DNA of 64,000 bases from Derxia gummosa DSM 723 (lineage in GTDB: Bacteria > Pseudomonadota > Gammaproteobacteria > Burkholderiales > Burkholderiaceae_E): the NCBI RefSeq assembly GCF_000482785.1, contig NZ_AXWS01000008.1, positions 682,001-746,000 of the forward strand, given 5' to 3'. Position 1 is the first letter of the stretch. Every line of letters starts with the position of its first letter. A model generated the notes under the pieces. The model saw nothing but the letters and a program-made list of their open reading frames with translations, ran no database searches and had not been told where the DNA came from. Below are positions 32,198 through 42,482 of the stretch, piece by piece. The translations under genes were made by a program, and so were the position numbers.

Positions 32198-33058
32198 TCA
32201 GTCCCGATGCGCGAAGGCGGTCCAGTCCCAGTCGCCGCGCCCGAGCGCGACCGATTGCGCGAGCCGGCCCTGGGCCAGTTGCGCGACCGGCATCTCGACG
32301 CCCGCCTTGCCGGCGGCATAGAGCACGAGGTTGGCGTCCTTGAGGCCGAGCGCGAGCCTGAAGCGCGCCTCGCGGTAGTCGCGCCGGGCGATCTGGGCGC
32401 CGTAGTTGATGTAGATCGGCGACGGGAAGATCGACTGGCCGAGCACCTCCATGAGCGTCTCGCGCGGCAGGCCGTAGTGCTCGACGAGGTCGGTCGCCTC
32501 GGACATCGCCTCGATCGCGCCCATGATCAGGAAGTTGCCGGCGAGCTTGAGCGCATGCGCCCGGGCCGGATCGTCGCCGAGCGGAAACACCCGCTGGCCG
32601 AGCGTTTCGAGCAGGGATTGCACACGCTTGCACGCGGCCTCGGGGCCGGCGCCCAGCACCCAGAGCTTCGCGGCCGCCGCGGCGTCGGGCCGGCCGAACA
32701 CGGGCGCCGCCACATAGGCCGCGCCCTGCCGCGCATGGAGCTCGGCGAGCGCCTGGGCGGTCTGGGGCGCGATGGTGCTCATCGATACATGGATGCCATC
32801 CGCGCCGAGCCGCTCGCCGAAGCCGCCGGGGCCGGTCACGACCTCGTGCAGCGCCGCGTCGTCGGCCACCATCGTGAAGACGATGCCGTCGGCGCCCACG
32901 GCCTCGGCGGGCGTGGCGACTTCCTGTGCGCCGAGCGCGACGAGGTCGTCCGCCTTGCCCGGCGAGCGGTTCCAGACGCGTAGCGAATGCCCGGCGCGGA
33001 TGAGGTTCATGGCCATCGCATGGCCCATGGCGCCGAGGCCGATGAATCCGAGTTCCAT
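32198..33058 (-). CDS. NAD(P)-dependent beta-hydroxyacid dehydrogenase
   Basis: A 286-residue enzyme of the 3-hydroxyisobutyrate/tartronate-semialdehyde reductase family. Rossmann motif GLGAMG at residues 7-12 is followed by NRSPGKADDLVALGA, the substrate-loop region HVSMSTIAPQTAQAL, and the catalytic helix HALKLAGNF with Lys171 and Asn175. The C-terminal helical domain has FRLALGLKDANLVLYAAGKAG, typical of the family. The substrate cannot be fixed. ATG 33058 lies 121 bases beyond the stop of the large helicase on the same strand, so it may be read from that transcript. Confidence 0.9.
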   Translation of the reverse strand: MELGFIGLGAMGHAMAMNLIRAGHSLRVWNRSPGKADDLVALGAQEVATPAEAVGADGIVFTMVADDAALHEVVTGPGGFGERLGADGIHVSMSTIAPQTAQALAELHARQGAAYVAAPVFGRPDAAAAAKLWVLGAGPEAACKRVQSLLETLGQRVFPLGDDPARAHALKLAGNFLIMGAIEAMSEATDLVEHYGLPRETLMEVLGQSIFPSPIYINYGAQIARRDYREARFRLALGLKDANLVLYAAGKAGVEMPVAQLAQGRLAQSVALGRGDWDWTAFAHRD

Positions 33059-33179
33059 TTGCAGCTTTCCTCCGGTTGAAGGAGGAATGCTGCCGCATCG
33101 GGCCGCGCGACGCGGCGCCGATACGTGCCCGATAGCGTCAGGCGCGGGGCGGCATCGGGCGGAGCCGGCGGTGCACCGC

Positions 33180-36100
33180 CTAGCCGCGCGCCGCGTCGAG
33201 CGCCGCCGCGAGCCTGGCTCGGCTGGCCGAGACCAGCCGGCGCAGGCCGATCTGCCGTGCCATCCGGCCGAGCGCGGCGTCGCCTTCCGCGCCGGCGGCG
33301 AGCACGGCACGGGCGAGGGCCGCGAGTTCGGCGTCGCAAATGTCGGCGAGACCGCGCGGCGCCTCGGGCACCGGCGTGCGGAAGACGGGCGCGACGGCCG
33401 GATCGGCGTCGATGCGCCAGAACACCTCGGCCGGCGCGTCGGCCTCGCCCTCGACCGTGACGCGGCAGAGCCGGCGCGCGAAACCGAGCACCCGTTCGCG
33501 GATGAGCCGGCCGCTGCGCGCGAAGCCATGGGCACGCGCGATGCGCTCGACGAGCAGTTCGGCGCCGACCGGCGCCTCGACCGCGACCACATGCAGGACC
33601 ATGCCGGCGAGCACATGGTCGTAGGCCGGGGAGTGGAAGGCCTCGGCGTCGGGCCGCGCGACCGTGGCCGGATCGGCGACGCGGTAGGGCGCGAACAGCG
33701 GCGCGGTGGCGTCGTCGGCGATCGGCGTGTCGAGGGTGGGGATCTCGTCGCGGGCGTCGAGGTCGGCGGGGGCGGGATCGGTTTCGGTCAGGAGGGCGAG
33801 CGTGTCGTCGTCGGCGCCGGCGAAGTCGGCGAGCAGACGTGGAGGTTCGGCGGCCGGGGCGGCGTCGGCATGCGCGTCGGGCGCGGTGTCGGCCATCGCC
33901 GGCGCGCGCGAGAGAACCTGGGCGTCGGCCGTTTGCGTTGCGGCGGTCGGCCCGACCGCGTCGTCCGGCGCGGGCGTGCCGGTCGTCTCCGCCATGGTGT
34001 CCGGCTCCGCCGCATCGACGCTTTCCGCCGTGTCCGCCGTGCCGGCCGCGCGCGCGAGCACCGCCCGCGCCGTCTGCGCCACTGCCGCGACATTCGCGGC
34101 CTCGGCCGTCGCGCGCCGGTCGCGCGTCGCCGCCAGCAGTTCTCGCAGCCGGGCGTCCAGGCGCTCGCAGGCGCCGTCGGCGTCGCTCCACCAGTCCACC
34201 GACCACAGCCTCAGCACGTCCCAGCCGAGGTCGCGCAGCAGCTGCTCGCGCAGCAGGTCGCGGTCGCGCGCGGTGGCGGCGCGGCGGCAGGTGTCGCCGT
34301 CGCATTCGAGCGCGGCGAGGTAGCGGGCGGGATCGTCGGGATCGACCACCGCCAGCTCGACGCGGAAGGCCGAGGCGCCGACCGGCCCGTCGAGCACCCA
34401 GCCGCGCGCCGCGAGCGCGCGCGCGACGGCCCGGGCGAGGCGGTCGGTTTCGGGTTCGCGCGTGGTCGGGGTGCCGGCCAGTTCGAGCGCCACCGTGCCG
34501 CGCTCGGCGAAATCGAGGAATCGCCGCAGGTCGCGGGCGCCTTCGGCGCGCAGCCGCGCCGGGTCCATCTGGCTCGCGCGCAGCGACGAGAACACATGCA
34601 GTTCGAGCCGCGCGCGCGTGATCGCCACGTTGAGCCGGCGTTCGCCGCCGGCCCGGTTCATCGGGCCGAAGTTCATCGACAGCCGGCCGTCGCGGTCCGG
34701 CCCGTAGGTGATCGAGAAGTACATGAGGTCGCGTTCGTCGCCCTGCACGCTCTCGAGGTTCTTGACGAACACCGGCTCGCGCGCGCCGTCGGCGAAGAAG
34801 GCTTCGAGCGCCGGGTCGGCGCGGCGTGCCTCGTCGAGCAGGTCTTCGATCAGCGCCATCTGCTCGGCGTTGAAGGTGACGACGCCCACGCTCAGCCCGG
34901 CCTGGGCAAAGCCCGGCGCGCGCAGTCGCGCGACCAGCTCGGCCACGAGGGCGCGGGCCTCGGCCGGATTGGTGCGGCTGCCGCCGCGCTCGTAGCAGCC
35001 GTCGGCCACGGCGTGGAAGCTGACCGCGCGGTCGTCGGTGACGGGCGCCGGCAGGGTGACGAGGGCGCCGTCGTAGTAGCGGTGGTTGGCGAAGGCGATC
35101 AGGCTTTCGCTGCGGCTGCGGTAGTGCCAGCCGAGGCGGCGCGCGGGCAGGTTCGCGCCGAGGCATTCGTCGAGGATGCTGTCGGGGTCGGCGACAAAGA
35201 CGTCGGCGTCGGGCGGAGCGGCGTCGCTGCCGTCGGCGACGGGGCCGTGGCCGCTTGGTCCGCCGCCATCGAACCCGCCGTCGGCCTCGGCGCGGCCGAA
35301 GAAGCCGGTGGGCGGCAGTTGCTTCGGGTCGCCCACCATCACCACCTGGCGCCCGCGCGCCATCGCGCCGATCGCGTCCCAGACGGCGATCTGCGAGGCC
35401 TCGTCGAACACCACGAGGTCGAAGGGTGGGGCCTCGGGCGGCAGGAACTGAGCGATCGACAGCGGGCTCATGAGCATGCAGGGCGCGAGCCGCGCCAGCG
35501 CGCCGGGCGCGCGCGCCATGAGCTGGCGCAGCGTGAGGTTCGGGCGGCCGGCGAGCTCGCGTCGCAGCAGGGTCCAGTCGGCATCGAGCGCCGGACTGTC
35601 GGGCGCGGGCAGGCCGGCGCGCAGGCGGGCACGCAGCCAGTCGCGCGTGAGATCGGCGAGGCGGCGGTCGGCGGCGCGGAAGTCGGCGATGCGCTGCTCG
35701 TGCACCGGGCCGAGGAAGTCGCGCAGCAGCGGCTCGTGCTCGACCACGGCGTCGAGCCACCAGCGCGCATAGGCGGCCTCGAACACGGCGCGCGCGTCGG
35801 TCGGTGCCAGCGTGCCGGCTTCGAGCGCCGCCACGATCGGGCCGAGGCCGAGCGCGGCGGCGTGATCGCGCGCGCGACGCCAGGCGCACCAGGCCTTGAG
35901 GCGCGGCCCGGCGGCGAGCAGGCCGGCGGCGTGGCGGGCCAGGGCATCGAGGTCGGCGCGGTCGAGCGCGGCGCGCCGGCCGGGATCGAGCCCGGCCACC
36001 TCGGCATGAACGGCGATGGCGCCCGGCAGGGCCTGGAGCGCGAGCGCGAGCGATTCGCCGACGCGCATCGGCTCGGCGTCGGGCGCGAGCCGGGCGCGGT

Positions 36101-39100
36101 CGCCGATGAGCAGCCGGGCCAGCGGCTTGAGCCAGACGGCCCGATCGCGCGGCGTGGGCGCGAGGCGGGCGAGGATGCCGGCCAGCATCTGATGGAAGCC
36201 GAGGGCGGCACGCAGCTCGTCGGCGGACGTGTCGAGGCCGCGCCAGAGACCGCCGCTGAGCCGGCCGAGGTCGGCCAGGGCGGTGATGCGGGCCTCGACG
36301 GCCGCGCGCTTGCGCAGCGTGGCGAGGTCGGCCGCCATGGCGGGGCCGGCGTCGCCGCGCGCGATGGCGACATGCTCGTCGCCGGGAGCGCCACGGCCGA
36401 TCGCGCGCAGCTTGCGCAGCGCGAGCTGGAAGCGCAGCGCCGCGTCGAGCCGCGCCTCGTCGGTGGCATGGCCCTGCCACAGGCCGCCGGTGGCGGCGTC
36501 GAGCGGCGCGAGCGCGGCCAGTCCGGTCTGTGCTTCGCGCAAGGCCAGCAGGCGGGCGAACTGGTCCTGGGCCGCCGCGCCGCAGGTGCCGACCGCCACC
36601 GGGTCGAGACCTTCATCGGTCCAGGCCTCGCCGGCGCGGGCGGCGGCGAGCGCCGCGTCGAGGCAGAGCATGGCGCGCAGCGGATCGGCGCCTTCGCCGT
36701 GCCAGAAGTCGCGGGCATGAGGGCCGGGGTCGATGGTGGCGAAGCGCGCATGCAGCTCGTCCAGTTGCGCGAGCCGGGGCAGGTCGGCGGCGGGATCGGG
36801 CCGGCCCTCGACAGCGACGGCGGCGAGCAGCCGCGCGATGCGCAAGCGCCGCAACGCCGACAGCGGCCAGACCATGCGGGGCAGCGCCGCCCATTGCGCG
36901 TTCAGTCGCGCGATGTCGAGCCGCGCCGCGTCGGCGCCGTAGCGCGCGGCGAGGCCGGCCTTGACGGTGGCGATCTCGTCGAGCACTTCGAGGCCGCGCT
37001 CGAGCAGCGCCGCCACCGAGGCCGGCAGCGGTTCCGGCAGGGCGGCGCGGGCCGCGCGTTCGCGGCGCAGCAGATCGAGGCCGCGATGCGCGTCCTGCAG
37101 CACCGCGTCGGGCCAGGGTTCGGACAGCCGGGCGCCGTAGGCGCGATGGCGAGCGAGCAGCGCATGGCCCTCGGCCAGACGGCGGGCGAGCGCCTCGGCA
37201 TCGGCGCGCAGCATGAAGCGCCAGTCGTGGCCGGCGGCGCGCGGCAGCAGCCGGGCCAGCAGCGCGAGCGCGACCGCGCCCTGGCGACCGGCCGGTCGGG
37301 GCAGGCCGGTGATGGCGCAGAAGCGGCGCAGCGCCCGCCCGGCACCGGCAGCCGCCTCGCCGAGCGCGCGGCTGGCGTCGAGCAGCGCCTGCTGCCAGGC
37401 CGGCGACCAGTCGCGTGCGCCGATGACCGCGAGCGGATGGCCGCAGGGGCTGACGGCGCCCGCCGTCACCGCGAGCGCATCGACCGCATCGCGCAGTTCG
37501 AGCATCGCGTCGGCATCGTGCGGATCGCGGTCGGGCCAAGCGAGGGCGGGCAGCGGTGGCGCCGAGCCGGCCGAGCCGGCGGGAGCAAGCGGGGGCGTGG
37601 TCGTGTGGCCCGGTGGCGCGGTCGGGCCGGCCGGTGTCGCGGCCCGTGTCGCGTGATCGAGCACCAGCCCGATCGCGCTCCGCACGCTCAGGCCGTTGGC
37701 GTGACAGGCGTGCAGCCGCTCGACCAGGGCATCGAGGCCGGCGCGCAGCTTGCCGAGGCGGGCGGCCTCGGTGTCGCGCGCGGTGGCGAGCTGGCCGGCG
37801 GCCGTGGCTTCCGGTCGGCCGTGGCCGGCGTCGCCGGATGCGGCTCCCGTCAGGTCGCGCCGCGCGGCCTGCGTCGCGTCGCCGACGCCGACGCCACCCC
37901 CGTCGTCGGCCAGATCCCAGGCCGCGCGCAGCCGCGCCAGCACCTCGCGCACGCGCGCCTTGCTCGAATGCAGTTCCAGGCAGAACTCGCCCAGCCCGAC
38001 CTCGCGCAGCCGCCGGTGTACGACGTCGAGCGCCGCCATCTTCTCGGCCACGAACAGCACCCGCTTGCCGTCGGCAAGGCACTGAGCGATCAGATTGGCG
38101 ATGGTCTGGCTCTTGCCCGTGCCGGGCGGGCCGATGAGCACGAAATCCTTGCCGCACCCGGCCGCCAGCACCGCCGCGAGCTGGGTCGAGTCGGCCGGCA
38201 GCGGGCAGCACACGCGCTCGGGCGGGAAGTCGGCGTCGAGCCGGCGTGGCTCGGGAAAAGGTTCGCCGGCGGGCCAGGGCGCGCGCGGGCTGTCGATCAG
38301 ATGGCGCACGACGCGGTTCTCGCGCAGCCGGCCGGTCTGCTCGACCAGGTCCTTCCACATCAGGTGCTTGGCGAAGGAGAAGCCGGCAAGCACCACGTCC
38401 TCGCTCACCTCCCAGCCGGCGAAGTCGCGGACCGCCCGCGACACGCGACGCCAGATGCCGGCGATGTCGAGGCCGGAGTGGTCGCGCGGCAGCTCGCCGC
38501 CATCGAGGCCGGGCAGGGCGAGGCCGAAGTCCTGGCGCAGCAGCTCGACCAGCGTCGGGTTGAAGCGCGGCTCGTCGTCGAGCATGCGCAGCCGGAAGGG
38601 GGAGCGTGCATTGCGGCGTTCGAGCGCCACCGGCAGCAGCACGAGTGGCGCGCGCAGGCAGCGCGAGCCCGGCCGGCCGTCGGCGCGCGCTGGCATCCAG
38701 TTCAGGAAGCCGAGCGCGAGGAACAGGGTGTTGGCGCCGCTTTCCTGCCAGGCGGCGCGCGCGGCGCGGTGCAGCCGTACGAGGCTGGCGTCGAGCCGGG
38801 CCGGGCTGTCGTCCACCAGCAGTTCATGCCGGGCCAGGGCCTCGCGCGCGAGTTCGGCATGCAGCCGGCCGGCATGACGCTGCTCGTGCAGTTCGAGGCT
38901 GCGCGGATCGACGCCGGCCATGAGCGCCGGACGCGCGACCAGGCGCAGCGGCGTGCCGGCGGCGAGCAGATCCTCGAGCGCGGCGGCGTCGGGCGCATGC
39001 AGCGCGACCGCCCGCCGGCCGGGGCGGAAGTTGAGCAGGTTGTTGCTCAGTGACAGGTCGAGCAGCTTGCGCTGCCAGCGTGCTAGCCGGTCGGCCGGGC

Positions 39101-40367
39101 TGAGGGCGCCGGCATCGCTGTCGGGCGGGAGGTCGGGGAAGTCGGGCGCGGGGTCGAAGGCGGGGGCGGTGCCGCCCGGTGCCGCGGTATCGGAAGCTGC
39201 ATCGGCGCCGGGCACCGTTGCCGCACCGCCGGGCGCGCGGGCTCCATCGGGCAGGGAGAGGGCGGCTGGGTCCGGAGCGTCGCCTGTGCCGATCGGTCGC
39301 GCGGGCCGGCCCATCACCGCCTCGGCCAGCGGGCGGATGCGCTGCTGGCGGGCGCGGCGGATGTCGATGGCCAGCTCGAAACCATCGTCGTCGGCCTCGG
39401 AGAGCTGGTGCGCGCCGCGCTCGCAGGCCCGGGCGAAGCCGGGCGCGGGCGCGTGGGTGACGAGCGTGGTCTCGAACAGCGCGATCTCGCCCAGATGCAA
39501 ACGCTTGCGCAATGCGCTCGGGTCGTCCGTCACCACGCTTTCGAAGGTGTGCGGCCGCAGCCACAGGCCGGCGAAGGCATGGCCGCGCGTGACGATCACG
39601 AGCGGGTTCAGGCCCATCTGCTCGATCGCGGCGGCGAACATCAGTGCGAGGTCGAGACAGGTGCCGAGACCGCCATCGAGCAGTTGCGCCGGCGAGCGCA
39701 CCTTCTGCCCCGCGTGCTCGAAGCTCGCCGGCGGCAGCGCATAGCCGAGACCGAGGGCGGCGGTCGCGCTCCACAACGCCGACGCCAGTTCCCACGCACG
39801 CGCCGGGCCGTCGGTGTAGCCGTCGAGCGCATCGCGCCGGCCCTGGGCGCGCAGCAGGTCGGCGGCACGCCTGAGCAGTCGCTCGATGCCCGACGAATTG
39901 GGCTGGACGAAGGCCGCGAGCAGGTCGGGCAGCTGGGTCAGCCCGCCCCAGTGGTTGCGCGGCAGCACGTCGAGCGTGGTGTCGAGGCTCGCCAGCGTGC
40001 CGCCGTGCTTGCCGCGCAGGCGCAGCCGCACGGTGGCCGGTTCGGTCTCGATCAGCCGCGCCAGCAGGGCGCCGTCCAGCGCGAGGTCGAGATCGCCCAA
40101 ATGAGCCTCGCCCTCGGGCGCGATCGCGTCGATGTGCCAGCGACGCGGGCGCAGGAAGGGCGGCTCAGCCTCGATCGACAGGTCGAGCGCATGCAGCGAC
40201 TCGGCGGCCGGATTGCGCACCACCAGTTCGCGCAGCAAGGGCACGGCGTTCTGGAAGTCGGCCAGGCTGAGCCGGCGCGACAGCACGGGATGCAGCGTGG
40301 GCGGGGGCAGGAAGCTGGCGGTGAGTACGTCGGAGGACGGGGAGTCGGCCTGGGGGGCGATCGGCAT
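33180..40367 (-). CDS. DUF4011/SF1 helicase/MTES nuclease/DUF3320 protein, Hhe-like
   Basis: A 2395-residue multidomain protein. Domains in order: an N-terminal region with a transglutaminase-like Cys-His pair (GTCLDLALMFAA, Cys237; VTRGHAFAGLW, His263), DUF4011 from about 420 (RWQRKLLDLSLSNNLLNF, Trp431), a superfamily 1 UPF1-like (DNA2/NAM7) helicase with GPPGTGKSQT (Lys752), VVFDEASQIAVWD (Asp1655, Glu1656), GDPKQLPPTGFF, LGWHYRSRSESL and RRLNVAITRARLEL, a Vsr/MTES_1575-like nuclease domain (Glu2021, Asp2023 in ALECDGDTC) and DUF3320 at the end. The DUF4011-helicase-Vsr order matches the reported Hhe antiviral genes. All key helicase residues are present. Defence is inferred; activity is unproven. 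The gene shares the base composition of the surrounding chromosome. Confidence 0.8.
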   Translation of the reverse strand: MPIAPQADSPSSDVLTASFLPPPTLHPVLSRRLSLADFQNAVPLLRELVVRNPAAESLHALDLSIEAEPPFLRPRRWHIDAIAPEGEAHLGDLDLALDGALLARLIETEPATVRLRLRGKHGGTLASLDTTLDVLPRNHWGGLTQLPDLLAAFVQPNSSGIERLLRRAADLLRAQGRRDALDGYTDGPARAWELASALWSATAALGLGYALPPASFEHAGQKVRSPAQLLDGGLGTCLDLALMFAAAIEQMGLNPLVIVTRGHAFAGLWLRPHTFESVVTDDPSALRKRLHLGEIALFETTLVTHAPAPGFARACERGAHQLSEADDDGFELAIDIRRARQQRIRPLAEAVMGRPARPIGTGDAPDPAALSLPDGARAPGGAATVPGADAASDTAAPGGTAPAFDPAPDFPDLPPDSDAGALSPADRLARWQRKLLDLSLSNNLLNFRPGRRAVALHAPDAAALEDLLAAGTPLRLVARPALMAGVDPRSLELHEQRHAGRLHAELAREALARHELLVDDSPARLDASLVRLHRAARAAWQESGANTLFLALGFLNWMPARADGRPGSRCLRAPLVLLPVALERRNARSPFRLRMLDDEPRFNPTLVELLRQDFGLALPGLDGGELPRDHSGLDIAGIWRRVSRAVRDFAGWEVSEDVVLAGFSFAKHLMWKDLVEQTGRLRENRVVRHLIDSPRAPWPAGEPFPEPRRLDADFPPERVCCPLPADSTQLAAVLAAGCGKDFVLIGPPGTGKSQTIANLIAQCLADGKRVLFVAEKMAALDVVHRRLREVGLGEFCLELHSSKARVREVLARLRAAWDLADDGGGVGVGDATQAARRDLTGAASGDAGHGRPEATAAGQLATARDTEAARLGKLRAGLDALVERLHACHANGLSVRSAIGLVLDHATRAATPAGPTAPPGHTTTPPLAPAGSAGSAPPLPALAWPDRDPHDADAMLELRDAVDALAVTAGAVSPCGHPLAVIGARDWSPAWQQALLDASRALGEAAAGAGRALRRFCAITGLPRPAGRQGAVALALLARLLPRAAGHDWRFMLRADAEALARRLAEGHALLARHRAYGARLSEPWPDAVLQDAHRGLDLLRRERAARAALPEPLPASVAALLERGLEVLDEIATVKAGLAARYGADAARLDIARLNAQWAALPRMVWPLSALRRLRIARLLAAVAVEGRPDPAADLPRLAQLDELHARFATIDPGPHARDFWHGEGADPLRAMLCLDAALAAARAGEAWTDEGLDPVAVGTCGAAAQDQFARLLALREAQTGLAALAPLDAATGGLWQGHATDEARLDAALRFQLALRKLRAIGRGAPGDEHVAIARGDAGPAMAADLATLRKRAAVEARITALADLGRLSGGLWRGLDTSADELRAALGFHQMLAGILARLAPTPRDRAVWLKPLARLLIGDRARLAPDAEPMRVGESLALALQALPGAIAVHAEVAGLDPGRRAALDRADLDALARHAAGLLAAGPRLKAWCAWRRARDHAAALGLGPIVAALEAGTLAPTDARAVFEAAYARWWLDAVVEHEPLLRDFLGPVHEQRIADFRAADRRLADLTRDWLRARLRAGLPAPDSPALDADWTLLRRELAGRPNLTLRQLMARAPGALARLAPCMLMSPLSIAQFLPPEAPPFDLVVFDEASQIAVWDAIGAMARGRQVVMVGDPKQLPPTGFFGRAEADGGFDGGGPSGHGPVADGSDAAPPDADVFVADPDSILDECLGANLPARRLGWHYRSRSESLIAFANHRYYDGALVTLPAPVTDDRAVSFHAVADGCYERGGSRTNPAEARALVAELVARLRAPGFAQAGLSVGVVTFNAEQMALIEDLLDEARRADPALEAFFADGAREPVFVKNLESVQGDERDLMYFSITYGPDRDGRLSMNFGPMNRAGGERRLNVAITRARLELHVFSSLRASQMDPARLRAEGARDLRRFLDFAERGTVALELAGTPTTREPETDRLARAVARALAARGWVLDGPVGASAFRVELAVVDPDDPARYLAALECDGDTCRRAATARDRDLLREQLLRDLGWDVLRLWSVDWWSDADGACERLDARLRELLAATRDRRATAEAANVAAVAQTARAVLARAAGTADTAESVDAAEPDTMAETTGTPAPDDAVGPTAATQTADAQVLSRAPAMADTAPDAHADAAPAAEPPRLLADFAGADDDTLALLTETDPAPADLDARDEIPTLDTPIADDATAPLFAPYRVADPATVARPDAEAFHSPAYDHVLAGMVLHVVAVEAPVGAELLVERIARAHGFARSGRLIRERVLGFARRLCRVTVEGEADAPAEVFWRIDADPAVAPVFRTPVPEAPRGLADICDAELAALARAVLAAGAEGDAALGRMARQIGLRRLVSASRARLAAALDAARG

Positions 40368-40624
40368 GGAGCGGCGGCGGAAGGCGCATCGCGCGGACGG
40401 TGGCGATGCCGCGCGCGATTCTCGCGGCGCGGCAAGGGGGCCGGTGCCGTCCTGTTACCGCCGGATGTGATGGACTGCGGCGCCCGGGCACGCACGGCGC
40501 GGCGGGGCACCCGAGGGGGTGAAGCGGCGCAGGCCCCGGCCCGTTCGCGGCCGGAGATGCCGGCGGCGATTTGGCCGACCGGCCGGCCTGGGCCATAGTC
40601 GCCCGTCCTCCGCCCGCCACCGCC

Positions 40625-42391
40625 ATGACCTCCGCCCGCCCGCTCGCGTCGATGTCCGCCGCCGATCTTGACGATCCGCGCCTGCAAGCCCTTGCAATCG
40701 ATCCCGGCCCGGCCGCGCGCGTCGCCGTGCTCGCGCCGGCCGCCACCGAACCGTGCCTCGTGCTCGGCCTGCGCGGCAGCGGCAAGACGCATGCGCTGCG
40801 GCTGTGGAGCTGGCCGGTCGCCGGCCAGCGTGCGCCCGACGCCGACGGACTCGACCTCGCGCGCGCCGACGGCTGCCTGGCCGTGCATTTCCGCCCGAGC
40901 GCCTTCGACGCGCGGCGCTATCGCGGGCGCGGCGGCGCCTCGGCCGGCGCCGGCTGGCAGGCCGCCTTCGCGCGCCAGATCGAATGGCGCATGGCCGAGC
41001 GGCTGCTCGCGGTGCTCGACGGCTGGCGACGACGCTGCGGCGACGCGGGTTTCGACGACGCGGTCTGGCGGCGCGCGGCGGCCGGACTCGCCGTCGGCCG
41101 GCCGGCCGGCGAGGGTGGCGAGGGCGGCGAGGGCGGCGGCAGCCCGGTCGAGTCTTCCGGCGCGCCGGTCGGCCCGATCGCGCTGCTCGGCGTCATCGTC
41201 GATGCGCGCCGTCGGCTCGACATCGATGCCGCCCGCGCCCCCGCCGAGCGCCCGCCCGCCTTGCCGGCCGACCCGCCCGGCGCGGTGCTGCGCGCCCTCG
41301 CCGATGCCTGGGCCGGCTGGCATCCGGCACTGGTCGCGCTGCCGCTCGTGCTCGTCATCGACGAGGCCGAGCTGCTGCCCGCCGACCAGCTCGCTCGGCT
41401 TGGCGCGCTGCTTGCCGAGACGGTCATCGCGCGGGACGGGTCCGGCGAGCCTTTCACCGCCTTGCGCATCCGCGTCGCCGGTCGGCGCGAACTCGCGCGC
41501 GAACCGGCATTCGCCGGCTGGCCGCGATGCTGCTGGGACGAGCTGCTGCGCCGCCAGCCGCACTGGCCGGTGCTTGCCCAGGCGCTGCTCGACCGCCGTC
41601 TCGCGCCCGGCGCGCTGCCGCCGCTGGCCGAAGCGCCCGGCGCCGGCCTCGGCGCGCTCATCGACGCGACGGCGGGTAATCCGGGCCTGCTGCTCGCGCT
41701 GTTCGACCGGCTCGCGCTGCTGGTCTGGCAGCGCGGTTTCCGCTTCGGCGGGCCGGACGACGACGGCGGTATCGACGCGCCGCTGCCGGCCGCGCTCCAG
41801 GCCGAGGCGCTCGCGGCCACGGCACGCGATTTCATCGAGCCGCCGCCGGCCGCGCGCGGTGATCCGCGCACGCTCGACGCGCGGCGCGCGCCACCGCCCG
41901 CCGCGCGCGAGGCACTGCGCCGGCTGGCGCAGGCGGTGACGGCGCTCGCGGGCGCAACGCCGCCGCGTCAGATCGTGGTCGCGACCGGCGAACTGGATGC
42001 GCACGCGGCCGCGACGCTCGCCGCCGTGCTCGACGCCGGCTGGCTGCTGGAAGCGGCCCCGCCGGCCGCCGCCGACGCGCCGCGCGCGCCCGAAGCCGAC
42101 CTGCTCGTGTCTGCCGCGCCGCTGGCGCCTGCCGCGTTTCCCGCGCTGCCCGCGAGGCTGCGCGTGATCGCGCACCCGCTCGCGGGCTTGCGGCTCGGGC
42201 TGGCGTCGGGGGCGGCGGGCAGTTTCGTTCTTGACGCGAGGCTGGCGCTCGCGGTGTTCGGGGGCATGGAGCGCGAGGGCTTTGCGCGCTTGCTCGGCGC
42301 GGCGCGCGTGGGCCCGACTGCCGGCGGGGAAGTTGCCGGTGACGGCGATGGCCCGGCGGACGACGGAGCGGGGCAGGCCAGCCTGTTCTGA
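40625..42391 (+). CDS. P-loop ATPase of unknown role, divergent from the Hhe-like gene
   Basis: A 588-residue P-loop NTPase. Walker A is GLRGSGKTHAL (Lys54) and Walker B is VLVIDEAELLP (Asp246, Glu247), followed by a sensor-like segment (LRIRVAGRRELARE) and an ATAGNPGLLLALFDRLA helix, an arrangement seen in AAA+/STAND-type ATPases with the ORC/CDC6-like RGSGKT loop. A Gly-rich low-complexity insertion (EGGEGGEGGG) occurs near residue 165. The C-terminal 150 residues are Ala-rich and may bind another protein; the end is GQASLF. It starts 257 bases from the Hhe-like gene on the opposite strand, so a shared control region is plausible. Function is not known. Confidence 0.6.
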   Translation: MTSARPLASMSAADLDDPRLQALAIDPGPAARVAVLAPAATEPCLVLGLRGSGKTHALRLWSWPVAGQRAPDADGLDLARADGCLAVHFRPSAFDARRYRGRGGASAGAGWQAAFARQIEWRMAERLLAVLDGWRRRCGDAGFDDAVWRRAAAGLAVGRPAGEGGEGGEGGGSPVESSGAPVGPIALLGVIVDARRRLDIDAARAPAERPPALPADPPGAVLRALADAWAGWHPALVALPLVLVIDEAELLPADQLARLGALLAETVIARDGSGEPFTALRIRVAGRRELAREPAFAGWPRCCWDELLRRQPHWPVLAQALLDRRLAPGALPPLAEAPGAGLGALIDATAGNPGLLLALFDRLALLVWQRGFRFGGPDDDGGIDAPLPAALQAEALAATARDFIEPPPAARGDPRTLDARRAPPPAAREALRRLAQAVTALAGATPPRQIVVATGELDAHAAATLAAVLDAGWLLEAAPPAAADAPRAPEADLLVSAAPLAPAAFPALPARLRVIAHPLAGLRLGLASGAAGSFVLDARLALAVFGGMEREGFARLLGAARVGPTAGGEVAGDGDGPADDGAGQASLF

Positions 42392-42482
42392 GCGGCGTCG
42401 GCACTGCTCTTGCCGCGAACCTTGCAATGCGGCCAAGCGGCCCGGCAAGGCGCCGCCTGGCCCTCGATCCCAGCAACGGCCC

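Noticed and set aside
33167-33180. 14-base perfect palindrome GGCGGTGCACCGCC at the stop of the Hhe-like gene
   Set aside because: Has no T-run and overlaps the stop codon; GC-rich palindromes of this size are expected by chance here.
32772-39053. 2093-residue open frame on the plus strand opposite the Hhe-like gene
   Set aside because: Antisense shadow of a very GC-rich gene. It has no domain, is full of Ala, Arg, Gly and Gln-rich low complexity, and the opposite strand carries intact helicase motifs.
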